Below the pieces are notes generated by a model. The model ran no database searches. It worked only from the letters and a program-made list of their open reading frames with translations, and had not been told where the DNA came from. Shown piece by piece: positions 44,259 to 52,512 of a DNA stretch of 64,000 bases (positions are counted from its first letter, which is position 1; each line of letters starts with the position of its first letter). Source of the stretch: VRUE01 sp963695835 (GTDB taxonomy: Bacteria > Actinomycetota > Thermoleophilia > Solirubrobacterales > 70-9); contig CAVOHR010000001.1 in assembly GCA_963695835.1 (NCBI GenBank), positions 434,001 to 498,000 on the forward strand, given 5' to 3'. A program made the translations under genes and the position numbers.

Positions 44259-45329
44259 GACCTTGATCGTGATCACGTCGCCGTCCTGGACTACGTAGTC
44301 GCGGCCCTCGATGCGGAGCAGGCCGCGGTCGCGGGCGGGCGCGTAGCCGCCGCACTCGACCAGCTCGCGCCAGCCGATCGCCTCGGCTTTGACGAACGCC
44401 TCCTGGATCTCGGTGTGGATCGTCCCCGCCGCCTCGAGGGCGGTGGCGCCGCGCGGCAGCGGCCGGGCGACCGCTTCCTTGCCCTCGCCGGCGGTGAAGA
44501 AGGTGATCAGCTCGAGCAGGTCGTAGGCGGCGCGGACCAGGCGGGCCAGGCCGGAGCCCTCGACGCCGTAAGACTCGCGCATCTCCTCGGCTTCGGCGGG
44601 GTCGAGCTCTGCCAGCTCGCCCTCGATCCGGGCGCTGACCGCGACCACGCCGGCGCCGATCGCGGCGGCATGCTCGGCAACCGCCGCGGGCGGGTCGGCG
44701 TCGCCCTCGTCGACGTTGGCGACGTAGAGGATCGGCTTCGTGGTCAGCGCCTGGAGGTTGCGGGCGGCGCCGGGGGCAGCGTCGGGCAGCGGCACCGTGC
44801 GGGCCGGGCGGCCGGCGGCGAGCGCCTCGCGTACCGCCTCCAGCCAGCCCTGCTCGGCGATCGCCTCGGCGTCGCCCGACTTCGCCTGCTTGGCGACCCG
44901 CGGCAGCCGCCGCTCGACCTGCTCGAAGTCGGAGAGGACCAGCTCGGTCTCGATCGTCTCGATGTCGGCCAGCGGGTCGATGCGGCCGTCGGGGTGCGGG
45001 ACGCCGGCGTCGGCGTGGCAGCGGACGACGTGGCAGATCGCGTCGGTCTCGCGGATCGAGGCGAGGAAGCGGTTGCCGAGGCCCTCGCCTTCGGAGGCGC
45101 CCTTGACCAGCCCGGCGATGTCGTGGAAGGAGATCGTCGCCGGCACCAGCTCGGAGCTCCGCACAGTCGCCGCCACCCGCTCGAGCCGCTCGTCGGGCAC
45201 CTGGGCGATCGCCACGTTCGGCTCGATCGTCGTGAACGGGTAGTCGCCGGTCTGCGCCCCACCCTTGGTCAGGGCGTTGAACAGCGTCGACTTGCCGGCA
45301 TTTGGCAGCCCGACGATCCCGACCTTCAC
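44256..45329 (-). CDS. ychF: Redox-regulated ATPase YchF
   Basis: 357 aa, Obg-related P-loop protein (ribosome-associated ATPase, OLA1 family), cytoplasmic. G1 motif GLPNAGKST at 7-15, G3 DIAGLVKGASEGEGLGNRFL, NVDE in place of the NKxD specificity motif (typical of ATP rather than GTP use), and the C-terminal TGS-like domain ending GRDYVVQDGDVITIKV. Start ATG 45329, 13 bp after the PAP2 gene, so probably co-transcribed with it. Confidence 0.95.
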   Translation of the reverse strand: MKVGIVGLPNAGKSTLFNALTKGGAQTGDYPFTTIEPNVAIAQVPDERLERVAATVRSSELVPATISFHDIAGLVKGASEGEGLGNRFLASIRETDAICHVVRCHADAGVPHPDGRIDPLADIETIETELVLSDFEQVERRLPRVAKQAKSGDAEAIAEQGWLEAVREALAAGRPARTVPLPDAAPGAARNLQALTTKPILYVANVDEGDADPPAAVAEHAAAIGAGVVAVSARIEGELAELDPAEAEEMRESYGVEGSGLARLVRAAYDLLELITFFTAGEGKEAVARPLPRGATALEAAGTIHTEIQEAFVKAEAIGWRELVECGGYAPARDRGLLRIEGRDYVVQDGDVITIKV

Positions 45330-45342
45330 AGGACCCCGTCCT

Positions 45343-45837
45343 TCATAGAGACAGCGGCACGATCAGCCCAAGGAGGACGCCGAGCAGCGCCCCGGCGAGG
45401 ACGTCGGACGGGTAGTGCATGCCGAGATAGGGACGGCCGAGCGAGAGGAGGAAGGCGACGAAGAGGGCGCCGGCCGTCGCCGGGTCGACCCGGAACATCG
45501 CCGTCGCCACCGCGAACGAGGAGAGGGCGTGGGCCGAGGGGAAGCTGAGCGAGCTGGGGGCGCCGCCGAGCGGTGGCAGCCCCTCGAGCACGGGCCGCGG
45601 CCGCCGGACAACCAGCTTGATCCCGTAGTTGACGACGATCGCGATCGGCCCCAGCGCAGCGCAGATCAACCACGCTTCGCGCCGCGACGGGTCGAGCAGC
45701 GCGAGCGCCACCCCGAGCACAACCCAGACCAGCGCGTTGTTCCCGGCCTTGCCCAAAGCTTTTGCAGCTCCCTCCACCCCGGGCGAGTGCCCCCGAGTCC
45801 GCAACAAGCGCAGCATCCTGAGATCGAGGTTCTCCAT
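45343..45837 (-). CDS. PAP2-family membrane phosphatase
   Basis: 164 aa, five to six membrane helices. Catalytic motifs: KLVVRRPRP (74-82), PSAHA (100-104) and SLGRPYLGMHYPSDV (132-146), the complete C1-C2-C3 set of lipid phosphatases such as undecaprenyl-pyrophosphate phosphatase (BcrC) and phosphatidylglycerol-phosphatase. Active site faces outside. ATG 45837 is the start; the frame further upstream reads through an intergenic repeat. Likely involved in recycling the lipid carrier for wall synthesis. Confidence 0.88.
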   Translation of the reverse strand: MENLDLRMLRLLRTRGHSPGVEGAAKALGKAGNNALVWVVLGVALALLDPSRREAWLICAALGPIAIVVNYGIKLVVRRPRPVLEGLPPLGGAPSSLSFPSAHALSSFAVATAMFRVDPATAGALFVAFLLSLGRPYLGMHYPSDVLAGALLGVLLGLIVPLSL

Positions 45838-45854
45838 CGGCGGCGCAGGATATT

Positions 45855-45984
45855 GGGCGTCGGGGGTCGTCTCGCCGGAGCCTCGCGAAGCGGGCACCGC
45901 AGAGTGATTCCCTGCCGCGAAGCGGCATCGAGATTTCACCGCCGAAGGCGGTGATGGGCACCGGCGAGACGACCCCCGACGCCC
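45855..45984. repeat. P4 four-hairpin structured repeat, copy 2
   Basis: Same core as copy 1, with the outer stem GGCGTCGGGGGTCGTCTCGC pairing with its complement (24-25 bp). The TGATT hairpin has one mismatch here. Located between divergent PAP2 and BtrH-like genes, so not a convergent-gene terminator. Confidence 0.9.
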
Positions 45985-46017
45985 CTCACCCTCCACGTCA
46001 TTCAGAATCAAGACCCC

Positions 46018-46986
46018 ATGCCCTTCGTCCCCAACTACACCCACAAGCCCGGCCACCACTGCGGCTCGACCGCGCTGCGCAACCTGCTGAGCCACCACGG
46101 GGTGGAGATCAGCGAGGAGATGGCTTTCGGCCTCGGCGCCGGCGCCTGCTTCTACTACGTGACGATCGAGGGTGCTTCGCCGAGCCGCTGGTTCAACGGG
46201 CGGACGGCGCGGCTCGAGGAGAGCTTCGCCGAGCTGACCGGGGCGGCGCTGCGGCTGCGCACCTTCGAGCCGGAAGACGACGGCGCCTGGGAGGCGGCGC
46301 GGGCCGAGGTCGACGCCGGCAACCCGGTGCTGATGCTGACCGACCTCTACTACCTGGACCACTACGGCAACTCGGCCCACTTCCCCGGCCACGCCGTCGT
46401 CCTCGCCGGCTACGACGACGAGCTGGCGCACCTCTCCGATACGGCCTTCGAGCAGCTGCAGACGACCCGGCTGGAGAACCTCGAGCGGGCGCGCCACAGC
46501 GACCACCCGGCCTACCCGCTCTCCGGGCACATGTTCACCGTCACCGGAGAGATCTCGCCCGAGCGGCTGCGGGAGTCGATCCCGGCGGCGATCGAGCGCG
46601 CCGCGCGGGCGATGGTCGAACCGGAGTTCCGCGACTTCTCCGGCCTCGACGCTGTGCGGCGCCTCGCCGCCGAGGCGGGCTCCTGGCCCGAGACGGCCGA
46701 GGACTGGCAGTGGTGCGCGCGCTTCGGCTACCAGGTGATCGAGCGCCGCGGCACCGGCGGCGGCGCCTTCCGCCTGATGTACTCGCGCTTCCTCGAGCAG
46801 GCGGGACGGCCCGAGGCGCCGCTCGCCGCCGACGCCGCCGCTGCCTGGACCGAGCTGGCCGACGCGTTCCGCGCCGCCAGCGAGGAGGACGATCCGGATC
46901 CCGGTCTGTGGCGCCGGATCGACGTAGCGGCCAACCGCGTAGCCACGGCGGAGGAGCGTCTCTGGACCTCTTTGGCCAATCCGTAG
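46018..46986 (+). CDS. BtrH N-terminal domain / DUF4872 protein
   Basis: 322 aa. The N-terminus HKPGHHCGSTALRNLLSHHGVEISEEMAFGLGAG matches the BtrH acyltransferase/peptidase-like domain (catalytic Cys in HCGSTAL, later His in HFPGHAVVLAGYDD). BtrH transfers an acyl chain from a carrier protein in butirosin synthesis; similar standalone proteins are widespread and mostly uncharacterised. The C-terminal half is helical. Start ATG 46018. Single gene; the function beyond acyl-transfer or peptidase-like chemistry is unknown. Confidence 0.82.
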   Translation: MPFVPNYTHKPGHHCGSTALRNLLSHHGVEISEEMAFGLGAGACFYYVTIEGASPSRWFNGRTARLEESFAELTGAALRLRTFEPEDDGAWEAARAEVDAGNPVLMLTDLYYLDHYGNSAHFPGHAVVLAGYDDELAHLSDTAFEQLQTTRLENLERARHSDHPAYPLSGHMFTVTGEISPERLRESIPAAIERAARAMVEPEFRDFSGLDAVRRLAAEAGSWPETAEDWQWCARFGYQVIERRGTGGGAFRLMYSRFLEQAGRPEAPLAADAAAAWTELADAFRAASEEDDPDPGLWRRIDVAANRVATAEERLWTSLANP

Positions 46987-47081
46987 TTGTTCCCGATGGC
47001 CAAAGCGGCCGGCATGGTGTACCGTTTTCAACTGCGGGAGGCGGGTAATTCGATTTTGAACCCGTCTTGGAGGAGAATCGT

Positions 47082-50000
47082 ATGAGAGTCCTGGCACGCC
47101 CGATCGGCCTGCTCACGCTCACCGCCGCATTGCTCGTTCTCGTCTTCGGTGTCGCCGCCGCCCAGGCCGATACCGGCGACATCATCGAACCGCAGAACGA
47201 ACCGCCGACCGCCGCGGATGGCTGGCAGGCGTCCAACTGCACCTCGGACGAACCGACGCAGTGCTCGCCAGCAACGCCGGAACTCCTTTTCAAGCAGGCC
47301 GCCGGCCACCCGCAGATCGGCTTTACGCAGTACATCATCCAGCACGAACCGTTTTCGCCGCTGCCCTCGCCGCCGTTTCCGCCGGGAAGCGTGACCGCGC
47401 CGATCATCGAACCGATCGAAGGCCGGACGATCAAGACGCTGAGGGTCGACCTCCCGGCCGGGACGATCGTCAACCCGCAGGCGACCGACGAAAAATGCTC
47501 GCTCGCCGACTTCGAAAACACGTTCGGCGAATTCCACGTGCCACTGTGCGAACCGAGCACGAAAGTCGGACGCGAGGAAGTAACCCTCGTCACCAACGTC
47601 GCAGGCTATGAATCCTTGCCGAAAGGCTTCGTGATCCCTCCCCTGGCCGAAAAAGGGACCAAAGTCCCCCTATACAACATCGAGCCCAAAGAAGGCGAAC
47701 CCGCCCTGTTCGGATTCGTGGTCGCCGGCAAAGAGGAGGTCTTCCTCGAAACCGAAGTGGCCTGGCAGAACGACTACCACCAGAGCTTCACGATCCGCCT
47801 GCCCAGCTCGTCGCCGCCGTTCTCGACCCTGAAGAGCCGGCTGGTCAGCTTCGGGCGGGCGGGGAACGGCACCTACATCACCAACCCGACCACCTGCTTC
47901 GACCCCGAAGAAGCGGAGTTCGAACAAACCTACTCGACGTTCTTCCGGGCCGAGTCCTACGAAGAACCGGATCCGAACTTCCCCAGCGGCTCGACTCCGT
48001 TCGAGGCGCCGCTCCCCGAAGGGGAACAGCTCGAAGAATGCGACGAAGTTCCCTTCGAACCGTCGCTCGACGTGAAACCGGGAACCGACAAGGTCGACTC
48101 TCCGGCGGCGCCGACCGTGACGGCCGAACTGCCGTTCGAACCACCGCTCGAACCAGAAGAAGGAGGAGCGTTGGAACAGTCCCACGTCCGCAACGCCTCG
48201 TTCACCCTTCCGGAAGGGATGGGCCTGAACCCGTCGGCGGCGAACGGGCTGCAGGCATGCACCGAAGAACAGTTCGGGAAGGGCACCAGGAACGACATCG
48301 CCTGCCCGGACCCGTCGATAATCGGCACGGCCGAAGTCGAGACCCAGGTGCTGCCGCCGGGCTCGCTGAAGGGGAACGTCTACCTCGCCCAGCAGAAGGG
48401 CTTCGACCCCGAATCGGGCGAAATGTTCCGCATCTTCATCGATGCCGGATCGTCCAAGTACGGCGTCGACGTGCGGCTGGTCGGCAACGTCCACGCCAAC
48501 GCGAAGACCGGGCAGCTGACGACGACGCTGACCGAAACCCCGCAGGCGCCGTTCGAATCGGTCAAGCTGCATTTCGACGAGGCCAAAGGCGTGCTGACCA
48601 GCCCGCCGACCTGCGGGCCGAACGAGACCACGACGACGCTCGAACCTTGGTCGACCGCGGCCAAGACCAAACACCCGTCGAGCAAATTCTCGCTGACGAC
48701 GTCGCCCGGTGGCGGCGGCTGCCCGGCGAAGCTCGGCGAGCGGCCGTTCGGCCCTGCCTTCCACGCCGGGCCGCAGCAGAGCGGAGCGGGCAAGTACAGC
48801 CCGTTCGACCTGCACATCCAGCGGCCGGACGGCGCTCAGGAGATCCGTCAGGTCAACGTCAACCTGCCGCCCGGGATGGTCGCCAAGCTGAAGGGCACTG
48901 AATATTGTTCCCAGGCGGGGATCAACGCAGCTTCGGCCAATAGCGGCGCGGCTGAGCAGGCCTCGCCGAGCTGCCCGGCCAACAGTCTGGTGGGCACTGT
49001 CAACATCGCCGTCGGCTCGGGTCCGGTCCCGTTCCACACCCCCGGCAAGGTCTACCTTGCCGGCCCCTACAAAGGCGCCCCGATCAGCTTCGCCTTCGTG
49101 GTGCCGGCCGTCGCGGGACCGTTCGACCTGGGGACCGACGTGGTCCGCGCGGCGCTGAACATCGATCCCGAAACGGCCGAAGTCCACGCCGTCTCGGATC
49201 CGATTCCGTACATATTCGGCGGCGTGAAGCTCGATATCCGCTCGATCGACGTCTCGATCGAGCGGTCGAACTTCACGCTCAACCCGACCACCTGCCGCAG
49301 CTCCTTCCTGATCGGAGGGACGATCTTCGGCGGTGGCGAAGACCCCGCCAATCCGGCGACCTGGTTCCAGTCGCACAACGGCGTGCCGTTCCAGGCGACG
49401 AACTGCAAGGCGCTGCAGTTCAAGCCGAAGTTCTACGCGCGGATCTTCGGCGGCAAGAAGCAGACGCAGCGGGCGCAGAACCCGAAGTTCCGCGCGATCG
49501 TCGAAGCCCGCAAGGGCGACGCGAACGTGCGGCGTGCGGCGTTCATCCTGCCGCGGGCGACGATCCTCGACCAGGGTCACATCAAGACCATCTGCACGAG
49601 GGTCCAGCTGGCCGCCGACAACTGCCCGAAGAACGCGATCTACGGGCACGCCAAGGCGACCTCGCCGTTGCTGGAAAAGCCCCTCGAAGGGCCGGTCTAC
49701 CTGACCTCCTCCAGCCACGAACTGCCGGATCTGCTGGCCGACCTGCACGGCCAGGTCCCGATCCGGCTGCGCGGCGTGATCAGCGGCGTCCATGCCCGCC
49801 TGAAAACCGTGTTCAACAACACGCCCGACGTCGCGGTGAGCAAGTTCGAACTCACCATGAAGGGCGGCAGCAAGGGCCTGCTGGTCAACTCGAGGAACCT
49901 CTGCTCGGGGCAGACCACCGGCTACCTCAACCTGCTGGCGCAGAACAGCAGGCGGATGAAGAGCAAGAACCTGCGGCTCAACATCCCCGCCTGCCGCTAG
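47082..50000 (+). CDS. Large secreted modular protein
   Basis: 972 aa. ATG 47082 follows a strong GGAGGAG site; the signal peptide is RPIGLLTLTAALLVLVFGVAAAQA. The mature part is built of recurring modules with the order (L/F)P-x-G/A ... C ... CP-x-x-S-x-(I/V)G ... G-x-(V)YL, at about 375-445, 590-700 and 820-880, plus three NPTTC or PPTC segments. Each module has paired cysteines. Likely a surface or extracellular structural protein; no enzymatic motif. Glutamate is written mostly GAA, unlike the GAG of its neighbours, which may reflect expression level or a different origin. No palindrome interrupts it. Confidence 0.82.
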   Translation: MRVLARPIGLLTLTAALLVLVFGVAAAQADTGDIIEPQNEPPTAADGWQASNCTSDEPTQCSPATPELLFKQAAGHPQIGFTQYIIQHEPFSPLPSPPFPPGSVTAPIIEPIEGRTIKTLRVDLPAGTIVNPQATDEKCSLADFENTFGEFHVPLCEPSTKVGREEVTLVTNVAGYESLPKGFVIPPLAEKGTKVPLYNIEPKEGEPALFGFVVAGKEEVFLETEVAWQNDYHQSFTIRLPSSSPPFSTLKSRLVSFGRAGNGTYITNPTTCFDPEEAEFEQTYSTFFRAESYEEPDPNFPSGSTPFEAPLPEGEQLEECDEVPFEPSLDVKPGTDKVDSPAAPTVTAELPFEPPLEPEEGGALEQSHVRNASFTLPEGMGLNPSAANGLQACTEEQFGKGTRNDIACPDPSIIGTAEVETQVLPPGSLKGNVYLAQQKGFDPESGEMFRIFIDAGSSKYGVDVRLVGNVHANAKTGQLTTTLTETPQAPFESVKLHFDEAKGVLTSPPTCGPNETTTTLEPWSTAAKTKHPSSKFSLTTSPGGGGCPAKLGERPFGPAFHAGPQQSGAGKYSPFDLHIQRPDGAQEIRQVNVNLPPGMVAKLKGTEYCSQAGINAASANSGAAEQASPSCPANSLVGTVNIAVGSGPVPFHTPGKVYLAGPYKGAPISFAFVVPAVAGPFDLGTDVVRAALNIDPETAEVHAVSDPIPYIFGGVKLDIRSIDVSIERSNFTLNPTTCRSSFLIGGTIFGGGEDPANPATWFQSHNGVPFQATNCKALQFKPKFYARIFGGKKQTQRAQNPKFRAIVEARKGDANVRRAAFILPRATILDQGHIKTICTRVQLAADNCPKNAIYGHAKATSPLLEKPLEGPVYLTSSSHELPDLLADLHGQVPIRLRGVISGVHARLKTVFNNTPDVAVSKFELTMKGGSKGLLVNSRNLCSGQTTGYLNLLAQNSRRMKSKNLRLNIPACR

Positions 50001-50044
50001 GAGCAGCGGAAGCGCCCGGGGCGGGCCACACGCCCGCCCCGGGG

Positions 50045-50653
50045 CTACCGCGTCAACCGGGCGAAGTAGCCGAACCAGTTGCCGGAGTGGCTCTCGTAGC
50101 GCAGGCCTGCTTCGGCAGCCTCACGCTTCAGGGCGGCGAGGGTGGTGAAGTGGGGGTCGCCGAACAGCTCGCCCACCACCAGGCGGCCGTCGGGCCTGAG
50201 GACGCGGGCGATCTCGCGCAGGGCGCGCACCGGGTCGGGGATCTCGCCGAGGACGGCGGTGAGGACCACGGCGTCGACCGAGCCGTCCTCGTAGGGGAGG
50301 GCGGTGGCGTCGCCCCGGGTCGGCTCGACGTTGGTCAGGCCGCGCTCGGCGGCGCGGCGGCCGACGTGGTCGAGGAACTGCTGCTGGAGGTCGAAGATCT
50401 CGACCGTGCCGCCCGGGCCGACCCATTCGGCCATGTCGAGCGTGTAGTAGCCGGTACCCGGGCCGATCTCGAGGATCCGCTCGCCCGGCTCGGGGCGCAG
50501 CACCTCGCGCAGCCGCTCGCGGGTGATGATCGGGTGCGGCGCCTCGACCCAGAAGCGCTGGCCGTAGGGGCAGGCCGAGGGGTTCTTGCGCCACCAGAGC
50601 GCGGCGCCCACGGCGGCGACACCACACAACCCGATTGTCGCTCTAGCGCGCAT
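50045..50653 (-). CDS. Membrane-anchored class I SAM methyltransferase
   Basis: 202 aa. An N-terminal hydrophobic helix (IGLCGVAAVGAALWW, residues 6-20) precedes a UbiE/ArsM-like methyltransferase domain: LEIGPGTGYYTLDMAEWVGPGG (motif I), EIFDLQQQFLD (acidic end of beta-2), EPTRGDATALPYEDGSVDAVVLTAVLGEIPDPVRALREIARVLRPDGRLVV (motifs II-III). The substrate is unknown; lipid or quinone-like substrates suit a membrane anchor. ATG 50653 abuts a P5 element. It is followed at 47082-50000 by the convergent large secreted protein. Confidence 0.88.
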   Translation of the reverse strand: MRARATIGLCGVAAVGAALWWRKNPSACPYGQRFWVEAPHPIITRERLREVLRPEPGERILEIGPGTGYYTLDMAEWVGPGGTVEIFDLQQQFLDHVGRRAAERGLTNVEPTRGDATALPYEDGSVDAVVLTAVLGEIPDPVRALREIARVLRPDGRLVVGELFGDPHFTTLAALKREAAEAGLRYESHSGNWFGYFARLTR

Positions 50654-50654
50654 C

Positions 50655-50753
50655 TGAGTGTGTGTGGCCAAGCAGATCAAGGACGCAGGGAGCGTGGCGT
50701 GCTCTGCACGCGAGCGACCGAGGACGCAGATATGCGCCGGTCACACACACTCA
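50655..50753. repeat. P5 palindromic element
   Basis: Outer stem TGAGTGTGTGTG / CACACACACTCA, perfect over 12 bp. Interior AGGACGCAGGGAGC, GTGCTCTGCAC, GCGACCGAGGACGCAG and ATGCGCCGG, shared with 22924 (minus) and partly with 44192. It lies between two minus-strand genes. Confidence 0.75.
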
Positions 50754-50960
50754 GAAGCCCACGCGGTGCTCGCCCGAGTCGATGCGCAGGAAGGCGACCT
50801 TGCCGGCGTAGACGGAGAGGACGCCGTCCTCGGTCTTGACGTCGTGCCAGCCGCCCTTCTCGACCTGCTTGCGGAGGTCCTTCAGCTCGTCCTGGGTGAG
50901 CCGAACCGCGATCACCTGGCCACCCTCGAAGCCGATCTCCACCCTCTGCGCGTCCGCCAT
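50751..50960 (-). CDS. Small conserved-looking protein after methylmalonyl-CoA epimerase
   Basis: 69 aa, no family name recognised. A two-strand start (QRVEIGFEGGQVIAVRLTQ), helix DELKDLRKQVEKGG and a strand-rich end (WHDVKTEDGVLSVYAGKVAFLRIDSGEHRVGF) suggest a compact alpha/beta domain of the kind found fused to regulatory proteins. ATG 50960 overlaps the epimerase stop by one base, so the two are translated together. A role tied to the epimerase is possible but unproven. Confidence 0.7.
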   Translation of the reverse strand: MADAQRVEIGFEGGQVIAVRLTQDELKDLRKQVEKGGWHDVKTEDGVLSVYAGKVAFLRIDSGEHRVGF

Positions 50961-51439
50961 CAGTGTCCTTTCCGGTCATTGGCTTCGCGCTCGCTCGGTC
51001 GCGAGGAATCAGGTCGTGACACTCCTTCGCTCCCACTCGCCGCCGGTTCGACGATCTCGGTCAGCACGCCGCCGGTCGAGCGCGGGTGCAGGAAGGCGAC
51101 ACGGCTCCCGCGGATCCCCACCCGCGCCTCGCGGTCGATCAGCTCGAGGCCGGCGGCGCTCAGCCTGGCGAGCGTCGCGTCGACGTCCTCGACGGCGTAG
51201 GCGACGTGGTGCAGGCCCGGGCCCTTGCGGGCGAGGAACTTGCCGACCGCGGTCTCGGGGCCGAGTGGACGCAGCAGCTCGACGTGCCCCTCGCCGACGT
51301 CGAGCAGCACCGCCTCGACGCCCTGCGACTCGACCGTCTCGCGGTGGGCCAGCTCCATCTCGAAGGACTGCCGGTAGAGCTCGATCGCCGCGTCGATGTC
51401 CTCGACGGCGACGCCGATGTGGTCGATCCTTCCGAACAT
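50960..51439 (-). CDS. mce: Methylmalonyl-CoA epimerase
   Basis: 159 aa, vicinal-oxygen-chelate fold. Metal ligands appear as RIDHIGVAVEDID (His7), GEGHVELLRPLG (His/Glu) and GPGLHHVAYAVEDVDATLARL. FLHPRSTGGVLTEIVE supplies the last Glu. Converts (S)- to (R)-methylmalonyl-CoA, linking the carboxylase (8628) with the mutase (12420). Normal length plus a charged 25-residue tail that may be an extension into the next gene's RBS. First of a two-gene minus-strand unit. Confidence 0.93.
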   Translation of the reverse strand: MFGRIDHIGVAVEDIDAAIELYRQSFEMELAHRETVESQGVEAVLLDVGEGHVELLRPLGPETAVGKFLARKGPGLHHVAYAVEDVDATLARLSAAGLELIDREARVGIRGSRVAFLHPRSTGGVLTEIVEPAASGSEGVSRPDSSRPSEREANDRKGH

Positions 51440-51462
51440 CGGCGCCAGTCTACGCAGACCCG

Positions 51463-51511
51463 GCTCCGCTGTTCCCTTCCCCGGCGATTCGCGGAGAAGG
51501 AACAGCGGAGC
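51463..51511. repeat. P3 palindrome between minus-strand genes
   Basis: GCTCCGCTGTTCCCTTCC ... GAAGGAACAGCGGAGC, 14 bp or more perfectly paired. It directly abuts the stop of the DUF1385 gene. Confidence 0.8.
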
Positions 51512-52303
51512 TTAGGAGTTGCCCTCCACCCGGAGGATCTCGGCCAGCGCCGCGACCCCCACCTGCATCTGCTCGGGGGTCGGCTCCCTGGTCGCCAGCC
51601 GGCGCTGGATCTCGCGGCCGGGGGTGTGGAAGGCTTCGGCCAGCGGGTCGCCGTGATGGCGGTCGCTCCAGGCGAACATCTCGACCGCCAGCGAGGCGCC
51701 GCCGAGGCCGACCGCGGCGCGGGCCAGCGGGCTCGGCCGCTCGACCAGACGCTCCAGCGCCACCGTGCCGCCGGCCGAGAGCAGCATCATCGGCGCGATC
51801 AGGTTGGAGCCGCAGCGGTCGTGCTCCTTCGGCACGCTCGCGGGGTCGTCCACTCCCTGCTCGTATGCGGCGATCGCCTTGTGCTCGACTCCGTGGTAGG
51901 CGGCGAGGTCGCGGTCGCTCAGCGCCACCACTGCGGGCATGGCGCCGATCGCCTGCACCAGCCCCTCGCGCAGCGCCGAGGAGCCGAGCCTGCGGCGCAG
52001 CGCGCCGGTCGCGACCAGGGTCGCCCCGATCGCCGCGATCGTCCGCCAGTCCTCGAACGGCAGCCGCGCCGCCGGCAGCCTGCGCCGGACCAGCGGCAAC
52101 ACCGCCATCGCCTCGGCCAGTTTCAGCGGCCCGCGCAGCCCCGGCAGGCGGGCGGTGAGCTTCGGCGCCAGCTCCGGTTTGCGCTCGGAGGCAACCACCA
52201 CCTCGCCGTCCTTGTCGCGCACCGCGGCAGCCCAATGGGTCGGCCCATGGATCAGCAGCCCATTCCGAAGGGCCATCCCACCGAGTCGCAGCTTCTCGGA
52301 CAT
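51512..52303 (-). CDS. DUF1385 family membrane protein (YqhQ-like)
   Basis: 263 aa. The N-terminal GGMALRNGLLIHGPTHWAAAVR, the AYHGVEHKAIAAYEQG motif near 135-150 and HDRCGSNLIAPMMLL are the DUF1385 hallmarks. The family is a conserved integral membrane protein of Gram-positive bacteria with unknown biochemistry; several central segments (residues 85-125, 165-182) are hydrophobic. Start ATG 52303. It sits alone between two palindromic clusters. Confidence 0.88.
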   Translation of the reverse strand: MSEKLRLGGMALRNGLLIHGPTHWAAAVRDKDGEVVVASERKPELAPKLTARLPGLRGPLKLAEAMAVLPLVRRRLPAARLPFEDWRTIAAIGATLVATGALRRRLGSSALREGLVQAIGAMPAVVALSDRDLAAYHGVEHKAIAAYEQGVDDPASVPKEHDRCGSNLIAPMMLLSAGGTVALERLVERPSPLARAAVGLGGASLAVEMFAWSDRHHGDPLAEAFHTPGREIQRRLATREPTPEQMQVGVAALAEILRVEGNS

Positions 52304-52343
52304 CGGCTCGGACGATAGAGGAGGCCGGGGGTCGCCCTCACAC

Positions 52344-52437
52344 CCGACGACCGCGCAGCGTGCGCGGTCGTCGGATTCCCCCCTGCCTCCCCTTCTCAGT
52401 CCCGGCCGGAGACCCCCAGTCCAGGCCTCCGGCCGGT
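52344..52437. terminator. Two strong hairpins in the gap before rarA end
   Basis: Hairpin 1: CCGACGACCGCGCA-GCG-TGCGCGGTCGTCGG (52344-52374). Hairpin 2: CCGGCCGGAG ... CTCCGGCCGG (about 52403-52437). They fill the 209-bp gap between the DUF1385 start and rarA stop; nothing else is seen there. No T-tract. Confidence 0.5.
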
Positions 52438-52512
52438 ATTCGGCTCTCCCTGGCTCTAGCTTGGAAAGCCGACCCTTGAAACACGCCCTCTCAGAGGAAG
52501 TTGCGCATGCGA

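Noticed and set aside
45343..47097. 584-codon minus-strand frame
   Set aside because: Only its last 164 codons are a real gene (PAP2 phosphatase); the rest runs through a P4 repeat and antisense to the BtrH-like gene.
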